From Lacipirellula parvula (GTDB lineage Bacteria > Planctomycetota > Planctomycetia > Pirellulales > Lacipirellulaceae): a stretch of 64,000 nt of DNA. Below the pieces are notes generated by a model, which saw nothing but the letters and a program-made list of their open reading frames with translations, was not told the DNA's origin and searched no databases. Positions 9,158 through 17,392 of the stretch are shown one piece after another. Location: positions 5,686,501 through 5,750,500 of the forward strand of contig NZ_AP021861.1 of the NCBI RefSeq assembly GCF_009177095.1, read 5' to 3'. Made by a program: the position numbers and the translations under genes. The stretch's first letter is position 1, and every line of letters starts with the position of its first letter.

Positions 9158-9170
9158 AAGTTAAGAAGGA

Positions 9171-9254
9171 TCTCACGCAAAGGCGCGAAGGCGCAAAGAA
9201 AAGAAAGCAGCTAGTCGGGCGCATTCCTTTGCGCCTTCGCGCCTTTGCGTGAGA
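9171..9254. repeat. Perfect 28-bp inverted repeat (ACGCAAAGGCGCG type) between gcvPB and the ligase gene
   Basis: The arm at 9171-9198 (starting tctcacgcaaaggcgcgaag) is exactly the reverse complement of 9227-9254, separated by 28 nt. It fills the 109-bp spacer before the LipM/LplA gene and is the cleanest copy of this family in the window. Perfect arms suggest recent arrival or maintained pairing. Confidence 0.9.
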
Positions 9255-9266
9255 TAATTACAGCAG

Positions 9267-10085
9267 ATGACGCCCTGCCGATTGATCGTTGACCCGCCCC
9301 TCGACGGCGCCTGGAACATGGGCTTCGACGAGGCCCTGCTGGAGCAAGCGGCGGATTCCGGCGTCGCAACGCTTCGCTTCTACCAATGGCAGGAGCCGAC
9401 CCTTTCGCTCGGTTACTTCCAGTCGTACGACGAGCGCGACACCCACGCCGCCAGCCGGCAGGCGGCGGTGGTGCGGCGGCAAAGCGGCGGCGGCGCTCTG
9501 ATGCATGACCGCGAGTTGACCTACTCGCTCTCCCTTCCGGCCGACCATCCGCTCGCCCGGCAGTCGCCGCAGCTATACGACGTCGTCCACCGCTCGCTGA
9601 TCGATTGCCTCGCTGCCGAAGGGGTGACGGCGGCGCTCCACAGCGATCGCACCGGCGCCTCCTCCGCGACCCTCGCCGTCGAGCCAACCGTTAATGTCGA
9701 GGAAACCGACGCCGCCGCCGAACCGTTCCTCTGCTTCGCCCGTCGCACCTCGGCGGACGTGGTGCTGCCAGGCTCGGTCTCCGCCGAACCTCCCGTGAAG
9801 ATTGTCGGCAGCGCCCAGCGGCGACGACGGGGCGCCGTCCTCCAACACGGCTCAATCTTGCTCGACCGCTCCCCCGCCGCGCCGGAGCTGGCCGGCATCG
9901 AGCAAATTTCGGGAGTGTCTATCAGCCCCGACTGGATTATTAAGAATTGGACAGCCTCGCTCGCCGCGTTGCTCAAGTTGGATCCGCAGCCCTTTCAACC
10001 AGCGGGCGACTCGGCGTTAATGACCCGCGCCGAAGAGTTGCGCGCCGGCAAATACGCTGATTCCGCTTGGACCCGACGCCGCTAA
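9267..10085 (+). CDS. Octanoyltransferase LipM / lipoate-protein ligase A family protein
   Basis: 272 residues of the BPL/LPL (biotin/lipoate ligase) fold. Motifs include NMGFDEALLE at the N-terminus, RRQSGGGALMHDRELTYS (substrate-binding RRxSGGGxxxH), a Cys in FLCFARRTSADVV at the position of the LipM nucleophile, and KIVGSAQRRRRGAVLQHGS containing the conserved binding lysine. The Cys argues for octanoyl transfer (LipM) rather than ATP-dependent ligation (LplA), but this cannot be settled from sequence alone. Being last in the glycine cleavage operon, its obvious target is Lys66 of GcvH. Confidence 0.85.
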   Translation: MTPCRLIVDPPLDGAWNMGFDEALLEQAADSGVATLRFYQWQEPTLSLGYFQSYDERDTHAASRQAAVVRRQSGGGALMHDRELTYSLSLPADHPLARQSPQLYDVVHRSLIDCLAAEGVTAALHSDRTGASSATLAVEPTVNVEETDAAAEPFLCFARRTSADVVLPGSVSAEPPVKIVGSAQRRRRGAVLQHGSILLDRSPAAPELAGIEQISGVSISPDWIIKNWTASLAALLKLDPQPFQPAGDSALMTRAEELRAGKYADSAWTRRR

Positions 10086-10540
10086 TTTGGCGTGGAGAGC
10101 CCGCCAACTACGGCCCGATACCACATAGGTCAGGCCGAAAGCCTGACGGCGCATCGCTTGGGCATCAGATTTGAATAGGCGGTCTGTCAGGCAAGAATGC
10201 CCGACCCACGTGCGGCTTCCCGCGGCGCGAGTAAAAAAACGTCCGCGGGGGGTTTGTGATTTCGGGTCCAGCGGTAGAATTCCCGCAGGACCGGGTCTGG
10301 ATTTTGCTGTACGGACTACAGCGGCCGTGTTATTCTCGCAATCAGAGCCTGTGGGGGGCTCCGATTGACTATTCGATACGGCCGGAAGAGACCAGACTCT
10401 CCGACAGGGTTGATCTCACTGCGACCAAAGGCTTTTGAGCGCGTGGAAACGCGTTCTGGGACAGCAGCCTGCGCGCGGTGGGCCTATGGGCACGCGCTCC
10501 TAGCGCCCCGCTACGCGCCGGCTTCATTAGAGGCTCGGCC
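10086..10540. other. Intergenic region with short palindromes, no credible gene
   Basis: 455 bp between the ligase and FHA genes. A hairpin GTCAGGC-cgaaa-GCCTGAC occupies 10129-10147 and could stop transcription weakly (no T-run). A related fragment (gtcaggcaagaatgcccgac, about 10184) belongs to a small dispersed repeat. Short open frames here lack family features. Confidence 0.5.
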
Positions 10541-11227
10541 ATGGACGTTACGTTAAAAGTGCTGGAAGGCGCCAAAGTCGGCGCGAAGATCGCTATTAAG
10601 AAGGCCGAGTTCACCATCGGTCGTAGCCAGAGTTGCAGCCTTTGCGCCGGCAGCAGCGCGGTCAGTCGTCAGCACTGCTTGATCAGCCGCGACGAGTCGA
10701 AGGTCACCGTTCAAGACATGGGCAGCCGCAACGGCACCCTGGTCAACGGCAACAAGATCGAGGGTGCCGTCGAGCTCGCCTCCGGCGACGAAATCACCGT
10801 CGGCCCCCTCAAGTTTTTGCTCACGATCAGCACCAGCCTCAACAGCGTCAAGAAGCCGGAAGTGAAGAGCGTCGCCGAGGCGGTCGCTCGGACCGCTAGC
10901 AAGCCGACCGACTCGGTGGGCGACGCCGATATCTCGGAATGGTTGCTCGGCCCCAGTTCCGCGCTCAACGAAACCCAAACCATCCGCATCGACGACACGA
11001 ACGCGATTCACAAAATGCATGCCGCGGCAGCCGCGGCTGCTGAAGCGGAAACCTCTGCCGGAACTCCGGAGGGGGACGCAACCGAGTCGGAGAAGGCGAC
11101 CGATCACTCCGGCAAGCCCGCGAAAAAAGAACCGGGCAAGCTCCCGAAGCAGCCCGATAAGGCAGGCACCAAAGATAGCCGCGAAGCGGCCGTCGAGGCG
11201 CTCCGGGCCTGGAGCCGACGTCGCTAG
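10541..11227 (+). CDS. FHA-domain protein
   Basis: 228 residues from ATG 10541. The N-terminal FHA domain (residues ~5-95) has all signature pieces: FTIGRSQSC, VSRQHCLI, GSRNGTLVNG and the closing ELASGDEITVGPLKF. FHA domains bind phosphothreonine peptides, so this is a probable adaptor in Ser/Thr kinase signalling; a kinase gene lies at 29949-31460 but is not linked. The remainder (residues ~105-228) is Ala/Glu/Lys/Pro-rich and probably disordered. No signal peptide or membrane segment, so cytoplasmic. A strong terminator follows. Confidence 0.9.
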   Translation: MDVTLKVLEGAKVGAKIAIKKAEFTIGRSQSCSLCAGSSAVSRQHCLISRDESKVTVQDMGSRNGTLVNGNKIEGAVELASGDEITVGPLKFLLTISTSLNSVKKPEVKSVAEAVARTASKPTDSVGDADISEWLLGPSSALNETQTIRIDDTNAIHKMHAAAAAAAEAETSAGTPEGDATESEKATDHSGKPAKKEPGKLPKQPDKAGTKDSREAAVEALRAWSRRR

Positions 11228-11258
11228 AACACTCGGCTTCCCAGTTTCGTATAATGAG

Positions 11259-11288
11259 AGCCACCTGCTGCGGCGGGTGGCTTTTTGT
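11259..11288 (+). terminator. Rho-independent terminator after the FHA gene
   Basis: Stem AGCCACC (11259-11265) with GGTGGCT (11276-11282), loop of 10 nt, followed by TTTTTGTTT. It starts ~30 nt after the FHA stop codon. Confidence 0.85.
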
Positions 11289-11312
11289 TTGTCCCCTCAT
11301 TCGACGCACCAC

Positions 11313-11576
11313 ATGCCGACGATGGATATCCAACGCAATCCAAAATCTCAGAAGCCTCAAGCCGCGCTGCTGGGCCTCGGCTTTGACGCGGAAGATGGCC
11401 ACAAGCGCATCACCCGCGGCAAGAACTTCCTGCTCGCCGGAGGTTCGCAAGAAACCCACGGCATGATGCAAGAGACGGCAATCAAGATCAACGAACGCCT
11501 CGACAAAGCGGGCAAACGCCTCGCCGACGTCTCCGTCAACGAACTCCGCGACATCGTCGCGGACATCCAGAAGTAA
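11313..11576 (+). CDS. Small conserved-type hypothetical protein
   Basis: 87 residues from ATG 11313 (an internal ATG at 11322 is also possible). It begins 25 nt after the terminator of the FHA gene, so it needs its own promoter; a TATAAT at 11250-11255 is a candidate -10 that would lie inside the preceding terminator region. The protein is soluble, with the central GLGFDAEDGHKRITRGKNF segment and a C-terminal helix rich in Asp/Lys/Arg (ERLDKAGKRLADVSVNELRD). No domain recognised; no function proposed. Confidence 0.7.
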   Translation: MPTMDIQRNPKSQKPQAALLGLGFDAEDGHKRITRGKNFLLAGGSQETHGMMQETAIKINERLDKAGKRLADVSVNELRDIVADIQK

Positions 11577-11634
11577 GCCGACGCAGGCTGGCTTTTAGCC
11601 CAGCGGCGGCGGATACACGGCATCCATAAAAACA

Positions 11635-11666
11635 AAGCCCGACAGCGCTTTCGCGCTGCCGGGCTT
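11635..11666. terminator. Bidirectional terminator between convergent genes
   Basis: A 14-nt arm AAGCCCGACAGCGC (11635-11648) pairs with GCGCTGCCGGGCTT (11653-11666) with one mismatch. On the plus strand the tail is TTGTTAGTT; on the minus strand it is TGTTTTTATGG. It lies between the small plus-strand gene and the minus-strand gene at 11722, so it can end both. Confidence 0.8.
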
Positions 11667-11721
11667 GTTAGTTCTTATGCTGAATCTTGCGAGGGTTCTC
11701 GCGGGCTGAAAGCCCAACCGA

Positions 11722-12186
11722 CTAGAACCCCGCAGCTTCGAATTCTTCTTCCTGGCTCATCGCCCCGTCGCCCAGCACTTCGCCTTCGGCGGCGAGCATC
11801 GCCCGGCCGGCCGGCGACAGGCGGACGTAACCTAGCCCGCGGATCACTTCCAGCACTTCGCTGCAGGTCGGGAACATCCGGCCGTTCTTCCGCTTGTAGT
11901 CGTCCATCGCGTTCATGAATTCGACTTCTTCCACCGAGTAATCGCGTTCGCAGGTGGTCGGGTCGATCTGCCGACGACGCTGTACCTTGGCCCGACGCTC
12001 CAGAGCCGGCGCGGGAGCCGAGACCTCTTCACGGCGGCGATCGATCGTCACCAACTCTTCGCCAGCCTTGGTCTTCCGCGACGACGAACGGGGGGTCGCA
12101 GCGGTCCGTTGCTTCGGAGCGGTCGAGGCCTTGGCGGCGGACGACTTGCGAGCGACGGTGGCGGTAGCGGTCTTCTTGGCGGGCAT
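11722..12186 (-). CDS. Hypothetical protein with Lys/Ala-rich histone-like N-terminal tail
   Basis: 154 residues. Residues 1-45 are Lys/Ala/Thr/Ser/Arg-rich with repeated KK/RK pairs ([20 protein letters not shown]), resembling histone H1 or planctomycete DNA-binding tails. Residues ~75-140 form a compact part ([20 protein letters not shown] ... [16 protein letters not shown]) that looks helical with a winged-helix-like ending, followed by an acidic C-terminus. A nucleoid or DNA-associated role is inferred only from composition. Confidence 0.7.
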   Translation of the reverse strand: MPAKKTATATVARKSSAAKASTAPKQRTAATPRSSSRKTKAGEELVTIDRRREEVSAPAPALERRAKVQRRRQIDPTTCERDYSVEEVEFMNAMDDYKRKNGRMFPTCSEVLEVIRGLGYVRLSPAGRAMLAAEGEVLGDGAMSQEEEFEAAGF

Positions 12187-12682
12187 GGCGTCTGATCTCC
12201 GTGCAGTGGGGAAGGCCCGTGGCGGGCAGTCGGCGGGACGGCGGGCAAGTGTCCCTGACGCTAGCAGTCATCGACCCAGCAGGGCGACAAAGTAGACCGA
12301 CTAGGAAAAATAGCACATTTAAGGGATCTTGCCGGCTTGGTCGGCTAGTGCGGATTAGCGAACCGTTCCGGCCCTGCGGCTGAAGGCCTGCCGCCGTCGT
12401 TACAGGCGGCCCGAAAGCCCGCCAGCGAGCCCAATAACCGCCCCAGCCGGACCGCCACGCGGTCCGGCTGGCGAGCCGTTTGAGATGGCTGTTCGCTGCG
12501 GAAATCCCCCCACCGCCGCCGCCCGGAGGGCGTGGCCCTCCGGCTACTTCTCGAAGGCTCACCTTCCGCTCAACGAGCAATTCAGGTTGCGACGACTTTC
12601 CCGCCTCGCTACCATCCCCGCGCGAGCAGACTGGCCGGTCCCGCATTCCCAGACCACCGGCCCCCTCGCCGAGGAGTTTCCG
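12187..12682. repeat. Divergent intergenic region with two perfect hairpins
   Basis: 496 bp between divergent genes at 12186 (minus) and 12683 (plus), where both promoters should lie. It holds a perfect 11-bp hairpin AGCCGGACCGC-cac-GCGGTCCGGCT (12445-12469) and a 9-bp hairpin CCGGAGGGC-gtg-GCCCTCCGG (12523-12543), each of the kind dispersed as short palindromes. Long open frames crossing it are non-coding by composition. Confidence 0.6.
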
Positions 12683-13429
12683 ATGCCGATCATCTTCACC
12701 TACTGCCGACTCGCCGTCGGGCTCGCCGCGGCCGTGGCGCTCGCCGCCGGCTGCAGCCAGGTGCAGTCGACCGCGCTCAACTCCGAGGGCGTCCGCCTCT
12801 ATCAGGCCGGCAACTATCAGCAAGCCGCAGATTCGTTCCAGCGGGCCATCGCCAACGACCCCCGCTCGGCCACCAGCTACTACAATCTGGCCGCAGCGCT
12901 CCACAAATCGGGCAAGCTCACCAACAACCCGAACGATCTCGCTCAGGCCGAGCGGTATTACAACCAGTGCTTGGAGTACGATCCGAACCACACCGAATGC
13001 TACCGCGGCCTCACCGTGTTGCTGGTGGAGACAGGCCGCACCGACGCGTCGTTCCGTCTGCTCGAAGGCTGGGCGACGCGCAGCCCGCAGCTTGCCGACC
13101 CGCGGATTGAACTCGCACGCCTGTCGGAAGAGCAAAACAACCAGCAACTGGCGTCGGCTCGCTTGGTCGAAGCCCTGGCGATCGAGCCGACCAATCCGCG
13201 TGCTCTAACGGCGCTCGGCCGCCTCCGCGAAGTACAAGGCGATCGGGCCCAAGCCCTCGCCAACTACCAACGTTCGCTCGCGGTGAATCGCTACCAGCCC
13301 GAAATCTCGGCCCGCGTCGCCGCGCTACAAGCCTCTGGCGCCGGAGCAGGCGTGCCCGCCTCGCCGCTCGTGAACCCGACGCCGGGAACGCGGACTGCTG
13401 ATCAGTGGCAGTCTTCGGTGCGGTATTAG
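12683..13429 (+). CDS. TPR-repeat lipoprotein
   Basis: 248 residues from ATG 12683. A lipoprotein signal peptide ends in the lipobox LAAGC (cysteine near residue 23), predicting a lipid-anchored envelope protein. The mature part has consecutive tetratricopeptide repeats: EGVRLYQAGNYQQAADSF, ATSYYNLAAALHKSGKL, AERYYNQCLEYDPNHTEC, and ALTALGRLREVQGDRAQA. TPRs mediate protein-protein contacts; the partner is unknown. The C-terminus is Ala/Gly/Pro-rich. The longer frame from 12485 is rejected because it lacks a signal sequence at its start. Confidence 0.88.
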   Translation: MPIIFTYCRLAVGLAAAVALAAGCSQVQSTALNSEGVRLYQAGNYQQAADSFQRAIANDPRSATSYYNLAAALHKSGKLTNNPNDLAQAERYYNQCLEYDPNHTECYRGLTVLLVETGRTDASFRLLEGWATRSPQLADPRIELARLSEEQNNQQLASARLVEALAIEPTNPRALTALGRLREVQGDRAQALANYQRSLAVNRYQPEISARVAALQASGAGAGVPASPLVNPTPGTRTADQWQSSVRY

Positions 13430-13506
13430 GATTTTGTCAGTGGTCCGTTGTCAGTCGTCAGTTGCGGAAATGCACTGAGACCGTATTCGCAACTGACTAC
13501 TGACTT

Positions 13507-14766
13507 CTATCGAGTCCGCCGCTCGTGCAACCCTTCCAGTAGGTCACTCGCCGCATCGAGCGACGCCGGCCCGTCGCAACGACTGGCGAGATCTTGGCAC
13601 CGTTCCCGCACATCGGCTGAGCCGAGCAATTCCCCGAGCACCGCAGCAACGCGAGTCGTCTTAAATTTCACCTGCGGCACCACCGCCCCCACGCCGAGTC
13701 GCGTCAACCGCGAGCCGTTGTCGAGTTGATCGTACGCCATCGGCATCACCACCTGCGGCAGCGCATTGGCTAAGCCTTGAGCACACGTGCCGATCCCGCC
13801 GTGATGCACCAGCGCGGCGACGCGCGGCAGCAGTTCGCTGAACGGTACGAAACCAAAGCTCCGCACGCACGCCGGCAAGCCGGGCGGCAATTGCGACGGA
13901 TACTTCGTCATCAGCAGGCCACGGCGACCGAGGCGCTCGCAGACTTCGCCGGCGGTGCGGAAGAACTCGGTCGCCTGCATGTTGGCCGAGCCAGGCGCAA
14001 ACACAATCGGCGGATCGCCCGCTCGCAAAAACTCTTCCACTTCCGCGCTCAGCGTCGCCTCCGCCGGCGGATCCCACAACGGAAATCCGACCACTGCCGT
14101 ATGCGCCGGCCAGTCGGGCTGCATCGGGCCGAACCAATCGGGAAACATCCCGAGCACCAGCTGCGGCGAGTTGTTCCACGACGTGAAGATCCGCGCCACC
14201 GGCGGCAGCCCTTGCCGTGCACGTAGTTCGTTCACCGTCGGGGCGATCAGCGGATCGACCATCCAACGATCCGCCGCCCAAAACATCGCCCGCTTGGCCC
14301 ACTTCGGCCACTTGGCCATGTTGGGCGTCCCCATATATCGCGACGTATCGTGCACCGTCATCAGCGCCATCGGGGCGTAGTGAATCGACGCGAGCGGCGC
14401 GCGATGTTTTTCATGGAAGATGCGGCTCGCCAAGTCGAGGCCATGGGCGCCGAGCACCGTGTCACCCGCCGTGTAGTGCTTCTCCAGCAGCGCGTAGACT
14501 TCGCCCATGTAGTGGGAGGCCCCGCGCGTCATCACCAGCTTCAACCCGCGCTGCGGATGCCACAGATCGGGGTGGAGCATCAACTCGCGATACTCGTCGG
14601 CCGTCCCGAGCGGGAGCATTTCGAGGCCGGCGCCCTCGATCACTGACTTGAAGTAGGGGTTCACAATGATCTGAACCCGATGCCCGCGGCCGCGCATCGT
14701 CGCCCCCAGCCCGACCATCGGCAGCACATCGCCGTAGCTGCCAAACGCGCTGAGAATCAGATGCAT
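13507..14766 (-). CDS. Glycosyltransferase family 1 (UDP-glucuronosyl/sterol glucosyltransferase-like)
   Basis: 419 residues from ATG 14766. GT-B fold: the N-terminal acceptor half starts with LILSAFGSYGDVLPMVGLG, the motif of MGT/UGT-type enzymes, and the C-terminal donor half contains VFAPGSANMQATEF and HHGGIGTCAQGLANALPQVV, the nucleotide-sugar binding region with the conserved HHGG. It probably glycosylates a lipid or secondary metabolite from a UDP-sugar. It stands alone with no biosynthetic neighbours. An upstream in-frame start at 14898 would add 44 residues without family resemblance. Confidence 0.88.
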   Translation of the reverse strand: MHLILSAFGSYGDVLPMVGLGATMRGRGHRVQIIVNPYFKSVIEGAGLEMLPLGTADEYRELMLHPDLWHPQRGLKLVMTRGASHYMGEVYALLEKHYTAGDTVLGAHGLDLASRIFHEKHRAPLASIHYAPMALMTVHDTSRYMGTPNMAKWPKWAKRAMFWAADRWMVDPLIAPTVNELRARQGLPPVARIFTSWNNSPQLVLGMFPDWFGPMQPDWPAHTAVVGFPLWDPPAEATLSAEVEEFLRAGDPPIVFAPGSANMQATEFFRTAGEVCERLGRRGLLMTKYPSQLPPGLPACVRSFGFVPFSELLPRVAALVHHGGIGTCAQGLANALPQVVMPMAYDQLDNGSRLTRLGVGAVVPQVKFKTTRVAAVLGELLGSADVRERCQDLASRCDGPASLDAASDLLEGLHERRTR

Positions 14767-14915
14767 CGCCAATCGCCCGTCATTCCGCCGCGAACCGCCG
14801 CCTGAGAGCGCCCAATCATCCCCCGACCGGCGCCATCCGACAACCCCGGCCGGCTTCAGCCGCCGTTGCGATTGCCAACTGTTCCGATGACAATGCAACT
14901 AGCAGTTCAAATTTG

Positions 14916-15041
14916 AACCGCCAAGGACGCTAGGCGAAAACCAGAATGACGAAATCCGAATGACGAATGAAATTCGCTTGCGTCCTTCATTCGTCATTCG
15001 GATTTCGTCATTCGTCATTGGCCCCCGCGTCCTTGGCGGTT
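14916..15041. repeat. Two palindromes nested: AACCGCCAAGGACGC arms around an AATGACGAAAT copy
   Basis: The outer perfect 15-bp inverted repeat AACCGCCAAGGACGC (14916-14930) pairs with 15027-15041. Inside lies copy 2 of the AATGACGAAAT palindrome (14944-15019), related to 969-1052 and 40851-40926. The nesting indicates one repeat inserted in another. Confidence 0.85.
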
Positions 15042-15064
15042 AATCCTCCGCGATTCATACCGCC

Positions 15065-15844
15065 ATGCCGCAACCACCTGAAGACGACGACGATTTCGAA
15101 CTCGAACTCGAACTCGAACCAGTCGATCCCGAGATCATCGCCCATCGCCAAGAGCGGGTGCAGCAGACCGTCGAATCCGCGGCAAAGAAGATCGACGTCG
15201 ACGAACTGTACGAGCCCCGCAGCGACTACAGCGACCTGGAGCTCGACCTTAGCGGGTTGAAGTTGTTTCGCTTCACGACGCGAACGCTGCTGCTGATCAC
15301 TGCCGTCGTTGCCGTGGGGATGACCATCCGGCTGATGTACGACGGCTGCATGGTGATTTTCGTCGCGATGGTCGTCTCGGTCGCGCTCGGCTGGTACTGG
15401 ATCAACATCCTCGAACGCAAGCAAGAAGCCGAACGGCTCGCCCGCCGCGAAGCGTTCCAGGCCCGCATGGCCGCTCCCCACGCGAGCCCTACAGCCCAAC
15501 CCGCTGCAACGGCGAAGGCCCCCGAGTCGAAACCCGCCTCGCCGTTCGACGACGGAGCGCCGCTAGAAGAACCGGAGAAGCGTCCCTTCTTCGACGTTGA
15601 TTTCGCGTACTCGATGCAAGAGCTGCTGATCACAAGCGCGGCAGTCGCAGTCGCCTTCGGACTGCTCACCTGGATCACCAAGGGGCACTCGCCCAAATTC
15701 TTCGGCCTCATCGCGCTGGCCGGCATCGCGTCGTTGGCGGTAAACTTCAAACCCCACCGCCTCGTCGTGCTCGCCTGGGGCGCACTCATGGTGATCTACG
15801 TCGGCTACGGCTTCGTCATCATGATGATGCCAGTGAAGCCCTAG
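15065..15844 (+). CDS. Integral membrane protein, unknown function
   Basis: 259 residues. Very acidic N-terminus (residues 1-55, with repeated ELE). Four likely transmembrane segments in two pairs: LLLITAVVAVGMTIRLM with MVIFVAMVVSVALGWYW (~78-118), and LLITSAAVAVAFGLLTWI through LAVNFKPHRLVVLAWGALMV plus a final segment (~183-255). An Ala/Pro-rich linker (~135-165) separates the pairs. No domain recognised. It precedes fhcB by 28 nt on the same strand and may be co-transcribed with it. Confidence 0.75.
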   Translation: MPQPPEDDDDFELELELEPVDPEIIAHRQERVQQTVESAAKKIDVDELYEPRSDYSDLELDLSGLKLFRFTTRTLLLITAVVAVGMTIRLMYDGCMVIFVAMVVSVALGWYWINILERKQEAERLARREAFQARMAAPHASPTAQPAATAKAPESKPASPFDDGAPLEEPEKRPFFDVDFAYSMQELLITSAAVAVAFGLLTWITKGHSPKFFGLIALAGIASLAVNFKPHRLVVLAWGALMVIYVGYGFVIMMMPVKP

Positions 15845-15872
15845 CGCCCCGCGCTGACGATTGACTAAAGAA

Positions 15873-17153
15873 ATGCCAGAAACGATTACCGATTACGTTT
15901 GCACCGCCTGCGGGTGCCTTTGCGACGACCTGACGCTGACGGTCGACGGCCGCCGCATCACGCGGGTCGAGCCCCCCTGCCCTGTCGCCGCGTCGTTCTT
16001 CCTGAAAGAGCGGCCCGAACCGCCCGCCGCGGCGCTGATCGCCGGCCAACCAGCAACGCTCGAGGCGGCGCTCGCCCGCGCCGCGGAGATTTTGCAGACC
16101 GCCGCGTCGCCGCTCATTTGCGGCCTCGAACGTGCGACCGTCGACGCTCAGCGTGCCGCCGTGGCCCTCGCCGACAAACTCGGCGCCACGCTCGACCCAA
16201 CCGACGATGCGGGCCGCAGTCGCAATCACGCCGCGATCCAAACGCTCGGCGCCGTCACCGCCACGCTCGGCGAAGTCGCCGGCCGCAGCGACCTCATCGT
16301 CTACTGGAACTGTGATCCCGCCGCAACGCATCCCCGCCACATCGAGCGGATCGCCCGCCATCCCTACACGACGCCTGACGCCCACCCGACGCCGCGCCGC
16401 GTCGTGGTCGTCGCAGCCACTCGCAACGCGACGAGCAAGCAAGCCGACGAGGCCCTCACGCTCCGCACCGGCGGCGACCTCGCAGCGCTCGCGGTCGTCC
16501 GTACGATCCTGGCAGAGGCGCCGCTCGGCGACGAAACGGCGATCGAACGCCAAACCGGCGCTCCGCTCGCGCAATGGGCCTACCTCGCCCAACGGTTGAA
16601 GGCTGCCAAGTACGCCGCGATCTTTTACGATCCGACGCAACTCGCAACGGACGGCCCCGACGCCATCGTCCAATCGATCACCGAACTTGTGCGCGAGCAT
16701 CACCGCCACTCCCGGGCGGTGGCGCTACCGCTCGGCTCGCCCGGCAATGCCGCCGGCGCCGCCCAGGTGCTCACGTGGCAAACCGGCTTCCCCTCCGCCG
16801 TGAACTTCGCCGCCGGCTATCCGCGGCATCTCCCCGGCGAGGCCACCGCCGCCCACATGCTCGAACGCGGCGAAGCCGATGCGGCGATCATCGTTGGCAG
16901 CAATCCAACCGCCCACCTACCACATGCCGCGCAAGCCACGCTGAACAAACTTCCAACGATCCTGCTGACCAATGAGGCGAGCGACGCCACGCAGCAAGCC
17001 GCCGTCACGCTCTTCACGCCCACCTTCGGCATCGAAACGGCCGGCAACGTCTTCCGCTGCGATAACATCGCGCTGCCGCTAACGGCCGCGATACCCCCCA
17101 AACTCCCCGCCGCCGAAGAACTACTGCAGCGTCTGTTGAAACTTCTAAATTGA
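15873..17153 (+). CDS. fhcB: Formylmethanofuran dehydrogenase-like subunit B (Fhc complex)
   Basis: 426 residues from ATG 15873. The N-terminus keeps the iron-sulfur pattern of FwdB/FmdB: Cys10, Cys13 and Cys17 in VCTACGCLCDD, and Cys36 in VEPPCPVA. The rest follows the molybdopterin-oxidoreductase-like FwdB scaffold (ALPLGSPGNAAGAAQVL, EADAAIIVGSNPTAH). In methylotrophic bacteria FhcB is a structural part of the formyltransferase/hydrolase complex that releases formate from formyl-methanofuran-like carriers, in H4MPT-linked formaldehyde oxidation. fhcA and fhcC lie 5-8 kb away; fhcD is absent from the window. Its stop codon (17151-17153) is contributed by the start of an intergenic repeat. 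Confidence 0.9.
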   Translation: MPETITDYVCTACGCLCDDLTLTVDGRRITRVEPPCPVAASFFLKERPEPPAAALIAGQPATLEAALARAAEILQTAASPLICGLERATVDAQRAAVALADKLGATLDPTDDAGRSRNHAAIQTLGAVTATLGEVAGRSDLIVYWNCDPAATHPRHIERIARHPYTTPDAHPTPRRVVVVAATRNATSKQADEALTLRTGGDLAALAVVRTILAEAPLGDETAIERQTGAPLAQWAYLAQRLKAAKYAAIFYDPTQLATDGPDAIVQSITELVREHHRHSRAVALPLGSPGNAAGAAQVLTWQTGFPSAVNFAAGYPRHLPGEATAAHMLERGEADAAIIVGSNPTAHLPHAAQATLNKLPTILLTNEASDATQQAAVTLFTPTFGIETAGNVFRCDNIALPLTAAIPPKLPAAEELLQRLLKLLN

Positions 17154-17392
17154 ACCGCCAAGGACGCCAAGAGCGCCAAGAGCGCCAAGGGAATGCAATA
17201 TTACTCAATTCCCTTAGCGCCTTTGCGTGAGACAATTTCTTTTTTTGAAATCTCTCGCAAAGGCGCAGAGGCGCAAAGAACGGCGAATAAGAGCGACTGG
17301 CGTATTTCCGTCGTGCTCGTCGTGCCGTTGTGGTTCAATTCTCCTCCGCATTTCTTGGCGCTCTTGGCGTCCTTGGCGGTTCAATTCCTAAC
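17149..17392. repeat. Large palindromic repeat mosaic between convergent fhcB and DUF885 genes
   Basis: Outer arms ttgaaccgccaaggacgcca (17150-17169) and its reverse complement near 17371-17391; inner arms ccttagcgcctttgcgtgag (about 17213) and tctcgcaaaggcgcagaggc (about 17252). Both flanking genes stop within the outer arms, so the element forms the shared 3' ends of two convergent genes and may fold as a bidirectional terminator-like hairpin. Confidence 0.85.

Noticed and set aside
10171-10438. Short plus-strand open frames upstream of the FHA gene
   Set aside because: No start signal, no recognisable domain, and they overlap small palindromes.
12029-13147. Long minus-strand open frame across the divergent region and TPR gene
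   Set aside because: It is antisense to a well-supported lipoprotein gene and overlaps the 11722-12186 gene; composition is that of a high-GC shadow frame.
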